Source: Toxotes chatareus
Taxonomy: Eukaryota > Chordata > Actinopteri > Toxotidae
Direction of reading: 5' to 3'
NCBI GenBank assembly: GCA_016801885.1
Contig: JAFBJY010001353.1
Location: forward strand, 62,001 to 126,000
DNA length: 64,000 nt
The notes under the pieces are model-generated. The model was given only the letters and a program-made list of their open reading frames with translations. It made no database searches and was not told where the DNA came from. Position numbers and translations under genes: made by a program. Numbering within the stretch: the stretch's first letter is position 1; every line of letters begins with the position of its first letter. Positions 20,188 through 32,095 of this stretch are shown piece by piece.

Positions 20188-21316
20188 TCCCTCCAGTTCG
20201 CGACGACAATTACGGAAAAGAGTGTTGATATTTCCTTCCGCTTCGCTCATCGTTTCATGCCAGACCACGAAAGCGGCAGGGCTAATAATGTACGGAATCG
20301 CCGCAGTCTGAATTGAAACACTCCAAAACAAGGAACTCCTTACTGCCCGGATCCTCGGACGTCCATGAGGCTGACCCGGAGGAACCATCGACCGCGAACC
20401 GTAGTTTTGGACAGCCATCTGGCGCTGAAAGTGATCTTTTTCGTGCCAGCTCCGCATCGGTGGGGAGAGGCTGCAAGCTCCCACAGCTCTCTGGTGTTGG
20501 GCAATCACACTCGATGACCTCTAACGGCTCGGGGACCTTTGCGACGCGTCGATACATTAGCAAGTGTTTCAGCACACCCCAATCGACAGAAGTCAGCGTA
20601 GCTATGGTGGACAGAGTTCCCAAGGCTTCATCCTGACCCGCTGATACAGCCACAGCTCCCCTGTTTCGTGCTTGAGCGCATAACCCCACCATCCACACAG
20701 TCCGTGGGGCTGTAAAGACCATTCTTCTTTCAGAGCCACGGAGGATGGCGTCTGCAGTCGTCGCAGATACACCGTTGTTCTCTTGGGGTATTCGGCCTCG
20801 AGGCGACTCTTCGTGAACATTGATGGGAGTCTCGCTAATCAGCGATCTGGTTAGATCAGGCGTCTTTTGCTGAGGCTCACTGGCGGCGTCTTCCATCATG
20901 GTTTCTTCGTTGTCTGTCTTGCGGGGCTCCTGTCTGGTCTTTTCGTCGCAAAAACTCACAGTCTTCTTCATTTCCCTTGGCTCAGAGAAAACCGCTGCGA
21001 TCGTTGTCACACCTCATTTTTCCCGACATGATGACTGCTATACTGTGCTGCCTCTTTTGCAACTTGGAAACTTTGTGTTTTTCAGAACCTTTATATTCGT
21101 TTTCAGTTACTATATCTCCTATGGAAAATGGCTGGAGGAGGGAGGGATGATGAGGGGTTTTCCCAGGGGCGTGGACCAAGGGAGGGGTGTGTGACGTCAT
21201 ACTAGGGAGGGGTCACGTGGGTCCTGTGGCGGGAAGGAGGGGGTCAACTGGCGGTCAACTTGGGGGGGTCGGGGGTCATAAATTATCTTGACAGAAGGGT
21301 GTACTCTATTCTCTCT
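20188..21316 (-). repeat. Right terminal inverted repeat, 1.13 kb
   Basis: Reverse complement of 8487-9614, with the same CRE, E-box and TATA motifs facing inward. Internal boundary CTCCCTCCAG at 20188-20197. Differences from the left copy include single-base indels in short homopolymers, so the two copies are no longer kept identical. Confidence 0.93.
20282..20972 (-). CDS. Truncated duplicate of the polymerase 5' region
   Basis: From ATG 20972 this copy stays open for about 230 codons: an acidic start (SFCDEKTRQEP), then a middle in which frame choice is doubtful, then TLTSVDWGVLKHLLMYRR and a Cys-containing segment (VIECDCPTPESC). The left repeat carries the same sequence, which runs on into polymerase B. 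Here it stops at the repeat boundary. It could be a by-product of the repeat's length, or a separately expressed small protein sharing the polymerase N-terminus. An ATG at 21010 extends it by 13 codons. Confidence 0.5.
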
Positions 21317-21322
21317 TATAGC

Positions 21323-21811
21323 CATATATTCTCTTATCATACACTTGTATATTCTCATAAACTCGTATATTCAATTCTGTGTGAAGTACATACAACTTGA
21401 CCTGAAGTGACCTAATGTGCTGAGTATGCTGTTCATTGTGTTTTGTGAGGACACCTGCTTATGTCTTGGACAAAGACTGTCTATTCTTTATCTTTGTTGC
21501 TGTCCGGTGTCTCTGAGCATAACTTACACTTTATCTCAGATGCTCATTAATTTTATCACTTGACTTCCAGCTTGTTTTCTTTCCCTGCCATCCCTGCAAT
21601 CCTGGTATGTGAGGAAGAGACATCAAAAGCCGTGGGAACATGTAGCTCGGGGTCAGACCTCTGTAGCATGGCATGCTGCGTGAGCTCTGTCCTTTCTTCA
21701 GAAATTGATTACTCTGAAGATTTTATTTTGTAATAAAACCTCAAAAGACAAAGATTGTCTAAAGGAATTCTATTTCACTTCTCATCAGGTGGAAAGTGTT
21801 TTTCCACCACA
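21323..21811 (+). repeat. Right 489 bp of the interrupted solo LTR
   Basis: Begins CATATATTCTCTTATC and ends CTTTTTCCACCACA-type sequence (CCACCACA at 21804-21811), followed by CACTT (21812-21816), which matches 8458-8462. It carries AATAAA near 21735 and is closely similar over its length to 51834-52322. With the left 24 bp it makes 513 bp. No internal retrotransposon region is present, so it was a solo LTR before the Polinton entered. Confidence 0.88.
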
Positions 21812-24800
21812 CACTTCTACAATCATCTACTTATTATTGTGCTTTAAAGTTTCAGCCTTCTTACATTTACCTATCACTGAGTCCACTTGTGTCTTATACT
21901 GAACACTAGGTTCAAATCTCCTTTTGGCTTTGAGCCTTGATTTTTAGTTCATTTCAGTGCAATAAAATTATGTCCTGTAGTAAATCTGCAGAATGAGTCG
22001 TAGGACTTAAAGCTAGATCAGCTGTTGCATGAAGCGTTTCAGGCTGTGTTCATGTTCACCCTCTTTGGTTAAGGGACAGTAAAACAATCAGTGATTTCCT
22101 CCCTGTGGAGTAAATTTAGGCTGCTGAGAATTCTTCCTGCCTTGAAAACCTTAGTCCTGAAACTGGAATCTAAAATATGTTGATGTGTTTGAGGTGGCAT
22201 GTGATGCATTTGGATGAGTGTTCATTTGCTGTGTTTTGAGTGTAGGAGGAAAACTGTTGATGACTGTGAGGACAGAATAAGTTTGGAAGTTTAACTCTGC
22301 CACTTTAGACTCTCAGCTCTGATTCTTGTTTTCTGCTCCATGCAGCTCATCTACAGGACTGTATTAAGTCCTAGTTGTTGAAGGATCTTAATTATTAAGC
22401 AGTGAAACTATTTCATATGAGGAAATGGTACATTAATTTTTGAAATGTTTCCTTTCTTCTGTTTCTTTGACTTTTCATGATGGTCACTAAGCTCCAAATC
22501 TTGTAGCTGTTCAAAATTCAGCCCCTATGTTTTCCATGATGGGGTGTGTGTGTGTGTGTGTGTGAGGTGTTTGGTGAAGTGACAAAATCATCTTGACGTC
22601 TTGATGGGAAAAGTAGGATGAAGGAAAAGTTTCTCCTGCAGCAGCTGTAGAATTTTATTATTATGGGCACAATTACACCACAAGAGCCAGTTTGACTCTG
22701 TCTTTTCCAGGCTCTGTGTTTCCAGTTCACCAGTCACCACACAATGATGTACTTTATTTCTTCATGATGACTCTTGAAAGTCTTTGAAGAGAGAGGAGAA
22801 AATTTCTTCTGTCATTTTGCCTTTTTTCTCACAAAACTCGTTTTAAAGATTTTCATGATTCGAGAAGAAAAACACATTTTCTTGGTGGTCGGAGAAAATG
22901 ACGAACTGTTCCATCATTTATCCAGAAGTTTCTATAGTAATGTGATCATTATTCTGTGACTGTGACAGGAGGAGTTCAGTGAATTGATGTGACTCGTCTG
23001 TGCTCTTTCACTGCTCATTTTAATGAAGTATATATTCCCTCTCTGTATTATGATATTGGATTGTAACTCAGCTTTACCACAACACTGTCATTGTACACCT
23101 GTATGTTTTGTTCACTGTGTTGATCCATCTGTCTTCCTGTATTCATTCTCTCACTCCCTCGCTCACTACAACCACATACACTAAATACACTAAACTGTAG
23201 TAAACTGTGGAAAAGCAAATCCATTATGTGTGAAACATAATGTGGCTGGATGATGTTCAGAGGAAACAGATTTTCTGAATGAATGAGGTAATGAAGTTTA
23301 TTAACAGCAGTGGAGGTGGGAGACTGGGGTTTGTATCCAGAGTCCACTCTGTGGTTAGGTTTGGTATTTACAGCTATTTAACAATACACACAAGCTAACT
23401 TGCATACGACCTAATACAAATGTCACACACACACATTTCATCAGAGAGACCAGCTCTCAGAAATAAGTCCAGCAGTGGAGACAGTCCAACAGGCTCCACA
23501 TGTTTCTGCACTACTCTACTACTGTGCTGAGAGGAGACTGTACTGAAGCTGTCAGCTGTACCATCAGCCTCTGAGGCTGCTCTGCTCTCTGTGTCACACA
23601 CTGCTACTGTACATGAAGACTGCTGTCAGCTCGGCTCAGCTCCACTCATCACTAACTTCATTTAGAGCAAACAGAGCTCTGCTGTAACAGGAAGCAGCAG
23701 AAAGTCAGAGGCTTCGTCGTGAGGAGCGCAGACCTCTCTGTCATGTCAGGTGTTTTCAGGAAGGGACGTCACTTCACATACCTTCACAACTCGAGTCAGC
23801 ATCAGACGGACACACGCACAATAAACATCCACGGTAGCTGGAATTTCCCTCTCAGCTCCGGTGTTTCCTGGTGAAAAACGCCAGGACATGAAATGAAACC
23901 ATCCCTTGCCTTGAAATCCAAAGAGGAAAGCGACGGCGGGGATCCACGGTGTGTATCCAGAAGTATAGCATGGTGTCCTTTAATCAGCTGCAAAAGCTCC
24001 GCGCTTTTCCCGACGAAGCTCCGTGTCCAGCGGTTCATTTCCAGAAGAGAAAGCGCTGCAGATGAAGCCGAGCGGAGGAAGAAATCCCAGTGTGAACGCT
24101 GCTGATGAACACAAGAGCTGGAGACTCTGTCGCTGCTTCTTCTGCTGCTTTCACACGGACATTAGCGACCCCTACCGGAACTTTTATCCAGAGAGGAAGA
24201 GACTGTGTCTGTGTGTGAGTCTCTGTCTCTGTCTGTGTGTGTGTGCTCAGTATGTTGCTACTAAAGCAGCGTTTCATGGTTCAGGACTGACAGCAGGACT
24301 AATGTGGACAAATCCAACTCATTTCATTCAGCACCACAACCATGATTTGTCACATGGAGTGAAGTGAAGCCAGTGAAGAGGAGGGGAATGGGAGGAGGAA
24401 GCAACACAAAGTGTCTGCTGGTCTCTGATGGGATCTTAGCCAGCAGTTTGTCTCTGTGTTATTCTGTCTCTGCACCGTTAAACATTCATACTCAGGTGGA
24501 CAGTCACAGTGGACACTGTTTAATGTCCAGAGGAAAAAGAAAAGTTCTTTTTCCACATATTAAAGCTTTGTGATGTTCACTGACACTGACCATGTGTAGT
24601 TTAAATACATGCGTGTGAGTTTATTTTCCTTAAGACAGAAGAACTGATTAATGCAGGAAACAACATGAGTCAGACTCAAGTATCTGCCTTTATAATTCTA
24701 AAAACATGAGCTGAGGACAAAAGGTGAAGACGACAGCTCATATGGAAAATTGGCGCATTAAGAAAAAATATATTTTTGTGTGAATAATATTAGTGCATAT

Positions 24801-26130
24801 TTTCCACTTTTGATATATGATGGTATATAAATATATATATATGTCTTTTCAGTCTAAAATTCTTCTAGTGTATCTACAGGAGCTGATTAGTCCCATATAT
24901 ACAGTGGTGTTCCAGTATATGTCAGAGTTCAGAGTGAAGACAGTCTAGTTGGTCTCATTGGATAAAGCCAGTTATCTGTGTGCAAACAAGCGTGACAGCA
25001 GATTTATTCCACTTAGTTCTGTCAGAGCCACTGAAGCTGTTTCTTTACTTTTTATTCTTCCCTCGAGCTGCAGTGAGAACATCTACAGAAGAAACATTAT
25101 TATTAATATTTACTGTCCAACACAGTGAAGTGTAAATGATGGACATTTACTCAACACAACTTTTTATTTACACTGTCACAGGATAGAAAGAACAACGAAC
25201 TTCACAGATACAAAAGTGCATGTTTGCCCACCTGCTGTTTCCATAATGTCACTACATGTTGTGAGCTTCACTTGGTTTTTGGATCTTTGCCCTCACACAG
25301 AAGAGACACTGCTGCTCCCAGTTACATTTTCTATTATATTATATTTGTAATTTATTGTATTTTTGTTCTCACTTTTGTTTCCATTAGCGGAGCTTCCACC
25401 CACAAGACCTTGTGGCACAGGTGGACTGTGCTTGTAGAGTTTATTTACATTCTCCACCTGTTTCCATCCCACTGCTCATTTGTATTTTAGGCTCAGAAGA
25501 AGAAGGAAGAAAACTGTTTTCATTATAACATGCAAGCAGCAAGAGAAGCAAAGCAAAGGTTAGATGGAATCCCATCACAGCAATATGATGGGAAGTTTGG
25601 TGTCAGAGTCAGAGAAGTGAGACGGCTGATTCTCAGAGACAAGTCAGGTCTGTTTCATGTTGGTCAAACTCGTCAGGTGGAGGAAATGGAAATGATTTCT
25701 GCACTCACACTGAAAGCTTTCATACATTATTGCTGTCCACATGAGACCAGATGACCAGAGACCTGATGCAGGTTAGTTAAGGCGATGCAGTTGCTGTGTG
25801 TGTTATAAGAAGTCCTCCATTCCCATGTTCCCCAGGCTTCACACTGCTTTCTCTGTTTCAAAGGTGAGACATATGATTAGGGAATTTGGGGTGCAGGGAG
25901 TTGCAATGGTAGAAAGGAAGCACCAAACTAATATATTCAAAAACATCAAAGACATCATACAAGATTTTACTGCAGTGATGTAATATTTGGTTGCTATGGA
26001 AACCTGTGTGTCAATAATAGCCTGTTCAAAGTCAGGTTCACACTGTGGTGCAGCTTCACCAAAGCTTTACAGTTAATGTTCATAACAAACACAAAGGATT
26101 TAATTTAGGTTCTTCCTCAAAGGTCAGAAT
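21812..26130. other. Intergenic, no gene supported
   Basis: Contains a short GT array (22541-22564) and TCTG/GT-rich sequence near 24.2 kb. Short open frames show no domain. The stretch 23.4-24.1 kb is somewhat more GC- and CpG-rich than its surroundings (for example AAGCGACGGCGGGGATCC) and could hold a promoter or first exon of an unrecognised gene, but I cannot assign one. Confidence 0.45.
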
Positions 26131-26368
26131 ACATCAAAGGCAGGCCAGTTGATGACATCACAGTCGGTGACATCACAGAGAAAGTGACATCACAGAGACA
26201 CCAGACCAGAAATATTTCAAAAAGAGGACACCAGGATACATCAAAGGCACATCAAAGGCAGGTCAACTAATATTACAGTGACATGACAGAGACACCAAGC
26301 TGTTTATAAATAAGACCTGTGGTCTTTGAGGATCAGATCTCACTCACACCTGCAGTAAACTTTACAAA

Positions 26369-26583
26369 GTCTAGAAAAGACTTTGCAGCTCCCCTGTTCC
26401 CCATTACTGCAGACAGCAGCCACTACTACTGCAGGGGAGCCCACTACCCTGCACCGCTAACTGCAGCAGACATTACAACGTCTAGAAAAGACTTTGAACC
26501 TCCCCTGTTCCCCACTACTACTGCTCCCCTGCAGTAGTGGGCAAAGGGGAGCTGCAAAGTCTACGTTCACCGCCACCGTATGC
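26369..26583. repeat. Local direct and inverted repeat cluster
   Basis: The phrase GTCTAGAAAAGACTTTG followed by CTCCCCTGTTCCCC occurs twice about 110 bases apart. ACTACTGCAGGGGAGC (26425-26440) has an exact reverse complement at 26523-26538. AGACTTTGCAGCTCCCC also reappears inverted at the end. Just upstream, 26.13-26.3 kb has several GACATCACAG repeats. It looks like a decayed foldback element. Confidence 0.6.
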
Positions 26584-26589
26584 AGTAAG

Positions 26590-28475
26590 TGAAGCTTCCA
26601 TTGTGTCTGTGGTCCCCTTTTAAACCCACCCCTTTTTGTAAAAAGATGTTTAAATCTGTATCTGTAACAACTTTTCTTTTTAAAGGGTAATTTTAATCTT
26701 TCTATAGGATTATAAATAAGAAAATTTTTAAAGATTTTAAATACATAATGCCTGTGCCCCACGGAGCACTCATACAGAGTGCTGCGTCTCTTCACCTAAC
26801 CGAACCTCATCATCCCCAAATCTATCTATCTCAATTTATCACACTCACCTGTGTAAAAAATAATAAGGGTAGTTTTTTATTATGTGTGTAATATAGAAAG
26901 CTTAGATGAAGCTTCATACTTTCAATATCTGTCTTATGGGGAATCTAAATATACACACTGTTCACATTATTTGCTTTATGTCACTGTTGTTTTTGCACAT
27001 TGTGTAAAAGTGTACGAACATTTGTGTCCTAGAGAGAGTGTGTGTGTGTGTGTGTTGTGGCACAGTTATCTTTTAGGTTTCTTCAAAGTCTAGAAACAGA
27101 CTTTAACCTGAGAAACCTCCTCTGTTAGAAGATGTCCTCCACATTGCATTTTCTCATTAGAGAGAAAAATTCAGATTCATTTTACAGAGTTCAGTCCACT
27201 CATGTCTACTGCTGAGTTCAAAGCTCCTGACCTCTAAGAGCCTTGTTTCATAATTCATTTCCACAGTGTTTCTGTCCTCCAGCAAACCTTTGGATGTCAG
27301 TGTGTCAAGCTAATCTGAGGCTGTGTTGACTGAGAGAAGAAGCTGTGAGATCTTTTAGACCCTGAGGAGTCGCTCTGGACTGATTTGATAGATGCTCCAC
27401 AAATAAAAGTGCTTCTCCACTCAACTAACTACTACTCCTCATAGGGACTGTCTGCAGGAACTGAAGCTGCTTTTGGTCAAAGAGGTATTCATGTGTTCAC
27501 TGTTCACTCAGGACCATTCAGCTGGGTTGGTGAATTCAGCGCCAAGGACAGCAGCAGCTGAACTGTACACAACAGATAGATGGAGTGTGTACAACATTCA
27601 TGTTAATATATCTGCTGAAATCCTGTTGGAAGTAGCATAAAGTGGCCTCCAGGCTGATGGCAGTAACCTGCTGCAATTAGCCAATAATGAGCCCATTAGC
27701 CTCTATAATGAAGTTCACACATATTATTATTTGCAACACAGGATGAAGACAATTAAGTTAAAATAATCATTTGAAGGTTTATGAGAGTTGCTACTTTATT
27801 TTTAATCCTGTTGCTGTAGATTTTCCTCAACTCCAAACAATGTGGACTGTGAAGTGAAGCATTAACAACCTCTCAGTCAGCACCATGGAAAGAGGCAGAG
27901 ACGACTGCTGTTCTCTCTACAGTACAAAACAATTATCACTGTTTACACTTTTTATTTTTCTCATATGCAGTTGCACAATCATCTCTCTATCATCTCTTAT
28001 TTCCATCCTACACTTTTTTTTTCCCCAGATCCCAAGTCCAGTTCTCCTGCACTGCAGCCTCGTCTCCACTGACTCTACTGTTTCAACTCTTCGTTGAAAC
28101 CTCTTTGTGCAGCCTGGTAAAAACTGCAGCCTGTGTTTACTCCTGACAGATGCTGCTGAATGACTCACAGTACAGGAGCATGACAGTATATGACAGTTCC
28201 TCCAATTTGGCCTTGAAATCAGTGTCTGCTGGTTCCATTGTTGGTCACTTCAGACCTTTATGCAGAGACCAGGAACACAGGGAAAATGACCCAAATGCAG
28301 AGACCCAGGCAATCTGATTAATGAGCATATTTTAATAACAAAAGTCACTGTTTTACAGAGTCTGTTCAGCCAGGAAACAAAACTCAGAGAAAAACAAAAG
28401 TGTCCACGTAGGGAAAATTCAAAAACATAAACTTAAGGCAACTAAGACGTCTTACTGAAACCAAAACAGCAAAAG
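26590..28475. other. Intergenic, no gene supported
   Basis: No domain-bearing frame found. It holds the second copy of a 68-bp sequence (27505-27572) that is repeated in opposite orientation at 5538-5605. Confidence 0.5.
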
Positions 28476-28985
28476 AGGTGAATCCAAAGAAACACGAGGA
28501 ACTGAACACAGGGAGTGAACACAGGACTAGCATCCACCAGCTTGTGTATGATCAGCCTGCATTCACTGTTTGGAGACTCCTGGATGTTCGTCATGGGGAC
28601 AAGGGCCTTCAGCACCTTGTGGATCCTCTCTGGTCCAACAGAGCGGTCCTGGATACCCCACACTCACAACCTGGATGCTAAGATGGTTAGAGACTTTCAC
28701 TGTGCTCATCCTGACAGGCCTGCTGGGTCGCTTAACTTACCTTGTTCATTTTTTGGATTATGTCCCTGTGTTTTTCACCTGTGCTGCAGCCTCACCACGC
28801 TCTGTGTCCTTCCTGCTCGTCTGGTCACCTGGAGGATTTCCACCACACTCATCCTTCCCTGCCTCTCTGCAGCGCAGGCCCAGGCCCAACCTGACTCCTG
28901 TGATCCTGCCTCTGCCTGCCCTGCTCTGACTAAAGACTCTGGTTCACATCAGTCCTGGCTTCAATAAAACTATGTTAATCTTACT
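28476..28985 (+). pseudogene. Ty3/gypsy integrase chromodomain and 3' LTR remnant
   Basis: The frame around 28560-28680 reads FTVWRLLDVRHGDKGLQHLV followed by a decayed W-x-P-x-S-W block, and then (shifted) MVRDFHCAHPDRP. This is the C-terminal chromodomain of fish gypsy integrases. The following C/T-rich stretch with AATAAA (28962-28967) is laid out like the start of the 3' LTR. No gag or reverse transcriptase is present here. Confidence 0.6.
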
Positions 28986-29856
28986 TCAACCTCTGTGTCC
29001 ATAGTCCTGCACGTGGATCCTGAATTAACTGAACTGTCTGTTTATAACACATTCAACCACAATGTCAGACTGAGGGCCAAATATTCTGTGTAGGTTTTGT
29101 CAAGTTTGGATGTTGGTGAACACCTAAGGGTTTAGGATGTAGAGCGAGGTAGAGAAAGAAGCAGCATCAGGCAAGCAGAGGGTTTTCTTCTTTAAATGTG
29201 TCCATTAACTAAATATACAAACTCACAATCTCACAGAAAGGTGCTGAATGTTAGCCACAAACAGTTTTCCTGATGAAGCCAGTCTCAGCAGCAGAGGACT
29301 CCATCCTGACCTCCCTCTAGCCAAAAAATTCAAACAAAAATACACAGTATTTAAAAACAATTTATTCACCTTTACTCTCTCAACCAAACTTAAACTTCCC
29401 ACTTAATCACTCCTCTCTCTCTGATCTGAGACAGTGAAAAAAAAGAAAAAAAAAGAAAAAATATAAAACTTAAACTGTGATTTCATAAAAACCATAAAAG
29501 GTATAAAAATACTGATATATTGATATACTGACTTAACTCAATATAATCTGAAGTCATGTGATTTATTTCAGGTTTCGGCCATGTTTTATGTGAAATGCAT
29601 ATATGACATATATAAACATGTATAACAAAGCAATATGGCTGTCAAACTGTACTTTTTGATGTAGTTTGTTTTTGTCAAAGCTGCAGGAAGCTGGAATCTG
29701 TACAGAAGAAGTGGAATAAGCAGAATAAGACGTATGATGAATAATAATATATGTCTTGTCAGTCTCTGCACTAAGAAAGAAAAAAATAATGTGGAAATTA
29801 GCTGCAATTCTCCATCACACCACATGATGGAGCTAATCTGATTTATCACTTTGGGT
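28986..29856. other. Intergenic, no gene seen
   Basis: A-rich stretch at 29435-29465, otherwise unremarkable. Open frames here have no recognisable domain. Confidence 0.5.
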
Positions 29857-30315
29857 TCAGCATCTGTGAGTGAATAAAAAAAGACAGAGTCCAGGTGGAG
29901 GATGGAGGAGGTGGAGGAGTCTCAGTGTGTCTGCAGAGACTGTGTAGAAGGACAGAGCAGCAGCAGAGCAGTCCAGATACACTGATGATTCTCTTTCAGA
30001 TCCAGAGGAACACACAGGGATGATGGTGGACTTGACAGTGGAGCTGTTCTCAGAGCAGTTCAGACTGCAGCACTGAGAGTCTTCTCCACTTCTTCTGGTT
30101 CCTCTGTCAGTCACTGCTGGATGAAGCTCTCCTCTCCACTCTACCTCCCAGTAACATGGACCAATCAGAGCCTCTCTACACACAAGCTGCTGCTGCTTCA
30201 ACCTCTCTGGATCATCAGGACACAGCTCGTCCTCTCTCAACACACACACTGTCCTCTTCACTCTCTCCTTTAGAAAGATCACTACCTCCAGCTGTTGAGA
30301 GAAGAAGACAGACAA
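29857..30315 (-). pseudogene. Decayed B30.2 (PRY-SPRY) exon of an NLRC3-like gene
   Basis: The frame carries the SPRY signature CYWEVEWRGELHPAVTDRG and later VYLDCSAAALSFYTVSADTL, as in the final exon of fish NLRC3-like receptors and TRIM proteins. The segment between them is shortened, and the usual ending (aromatic, P-L-Y-P-G-F) is frameshifted. It lies downstream, in minus-strand sense, of the LRR exon at 31.3-31.5 kb, so the two probably belonged to one gene. Compare the better copy at 58862-59406. Confidence 0.75.
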
Positions 30316-31305
30316 CAGAGGTGATAAATCAGTGTTTACAGAGACTCACTTCATCAGCTGTCAGTCACTGATGCAGCACATCCAGTATAAAGAGCAGCAG
30401 GGACTTCAGTCCTGTTCAGAGCAGAAGTGGAGCAGCTGTGTAGTGTAGCAGCTTCCTCTCAGCTCTCATGTTAACGTATTGGAGTGAAGACACTGAGCTG
30501 GAAGCTCACACACCTGCAGAGACTTTTAGCATCAAGTCTGTTTCCTCTGAACATTTCACTCAAGTCCACAGTGGAAATAAACTGCTGAGTCATCAAGCTT
30601 CATTACTGCACAAACAGTTTAGTGATGGATTCACTGCTGTTACATGTCAACTCATGTTCCATTTAAAGAAAGAGTCTCTGTGTGTTGATGAACATCTGAT
30701 CTGCTTCTGAAATATCAGCTGACAAATAAACATGGAGGCTGTCACTGAAAGTATCTGACAGATGGACAGATATACAGATGTGGTCACTGGACTTCAGCAG
30801 AGGTTCTGCTCTGTATCAGACCACATGCTTCCAAAATGTCATGATGCTTCTCTGAAATCAGAGCCAGTGATTTGCAGGCTGCAGTCAGACTGATCTCAGA
30901 GCTGTGACAAAGATCAAACTCATCAATTCTTTACTGTTGAAATGAGACAACAAACAGTCTCAGATTAGATGTGATGGTAGGACAGTTGGACCAATAAGGA
31001 CAACTGTCTCTACACATCCTGTGAGGCTGTCAGCTGTGATCCAGCTTTATTTCCTGTTGACATGAACACAACAACAGATCACAATTAGCTTGTGGCTGCT
31101 GTGATTGGCTGACTGTCCTCTGCGTCTCTGTCTTTCTGTCCCATCCTGAGGCCTGTCCCGTTCTCCTCTCACAGCTTCAATGAGGAAAGCAGCCGCTGAG
31201 AAGGTTGGAGGTTTACAGGAGACACTGGATCTTTGCTTTGATTCAAACTGTGTTTAGTGCAATACAACTGAAAGCAGGATGGACTGACTCCAACCCTCTA
31301 CTGAC
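30316..31305. other. Intron-like sequence, no exon seen
   Basis: Lies between a B30.2 exon and an LRR exon on the minus strand, where a roughly 47-bp linker exon would be expected. I did not find it. Confidence 0.4.
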
Positions 31306-31479
31306 CTCAGAGTCTCCAGTCCACAGTCTGGACTCTGCACAAGATCAGACAGATCCTTCAGGTCTGAATCCTGCAGGTTGTTCATCCACAGATCCAGGTC
31401 TCTCAGATGGGAGGGGTTGGACTTCAGAGCTGAGGCCAGAGAAGCACAGCTGATCTCTGACAACCTGCAGCCCCTCAAC
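31306..31479 (-). CDS. LRR exon (174 bp) of an NLRC3-like receptor
   Basis: Exactly 174 bp between an acceptor (TTTATTCAG on the minus strand) and a GTCAGT donor, open throughout. It encodes one leucine-rich-repeat unit pair with ASALKSNPSHLRDLDLWMNN and SPDCGLETLR. This exon length is characteristic of fish NLRC3-like arrays, whose proteins are cytosolic sensors of innate immunity. The next upstream LRR exon copies (38.65 and 40.27 kb) lie beyond a 6.4-kb transposon nest and are frameshifted, so the gene as a whole may be dead. Confidence 0.85.
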
Positions 31480-31931
31480 CTGAATAAAGAATAAAAGATG
31501 TGAGTTTAGGAGACAAAGTTCCTGCTTGAACGCGTTGAGTGTTTCATCATCTGTTCAGAGCTGAAGAAGGTTGAGAATGTACAAGTTTGGAAAATGGAAA
31601 CTCCAAACACCTGAACCAACAGGATGCAGCTTAAAAACAGTCAGATACTAAAAGTCAAACACAGCTCTCATTAATATGAATGACAACATGCTGCTGCTTC
31701 AATAAAGACATAGTGACTTCAGCTCTTAAACTCTTCCGGCTCAATCTATACAAACTCATGTTGTTGACATTTGTTTCAGATTCTACTAAAGATCCTAAAG
31801 TTTTGACAGGGAACAAACATGTCAGGCTGAAGTTTGGAGGAAAGTCAACAAATGATTGAGACAAAATGGAAAAGATTTTCACGTCATGTAACGGTGACGA
31901 CATTTAACAAACATGCTGAGCTTGCTCTGAA
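31480..31931 (-). other. Intron, duplicated at 38.83 kb
   Basis: The first 190 bases (for example CCTGAACCAACAGGATGCAG) recur almost unchanged at 38830-39025 behind another LRR exon. The repeat unit is therefore exon plus flanking intron, as expected for tandem exon duplication. Confidence 0.8.
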
Positions 31932-32095
31932 TACAGCTCTGGAAAAAATTAAGAGACCACTACAAAATGATCAGTTTCTCCGTTGTTACTATTTATAGGT
32001 ATGTGTTTGAATAAAAAGAACATTTTTGTTTTATTCTATAAACTACTGACAACATTTCTCCCAAATTCCAAATAAAAGTATTATCATTTAGAGCA

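Larger units (their letters stand above)
8487..21316. mobile_element. Maverick/Polinton (adintovirus-like) element, 12,830 bp
   Basis: A complete element by its ends: AGAGAGAATAGAG at the left, its reverse complement at the right, and TATAGC at 8481-8486 and 21317-21322. AG...CT termini and 6-bp target duplications are the hallmark of Polintons. Inside are all five defining functions: family-B polymerase, A32-like packaging ATPase, adenain-like protease, double-jelly-roll major capsid and penton-like minor capsid, plus retrovirus-type integrase. Two convergent arms meet at about 13.9 kb. Most genes carry frameshifts. Adintoviruses are the animal-virus form of this group. Whether this copy derives from a virion-forming virus or a vertically inherited transposon cannot be told from sequence alone. 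Confidence 0.95.

Noticed and set aside
26884..27093. CRISPR-like or tRNA-like structures in this and other AT-rich stretches
   Set aside because: No regularly spaced repeats and no cloverleaf with conserved tRNA arms were found. The DNA is animal chromosomal.
28515..28967. 150-codon plus-strand frame
   Set aside because: It crosses from the gypsy chromodomain remnant into LTR-like sequence in the wrong frame. Only the first part in another frame matches a domain.
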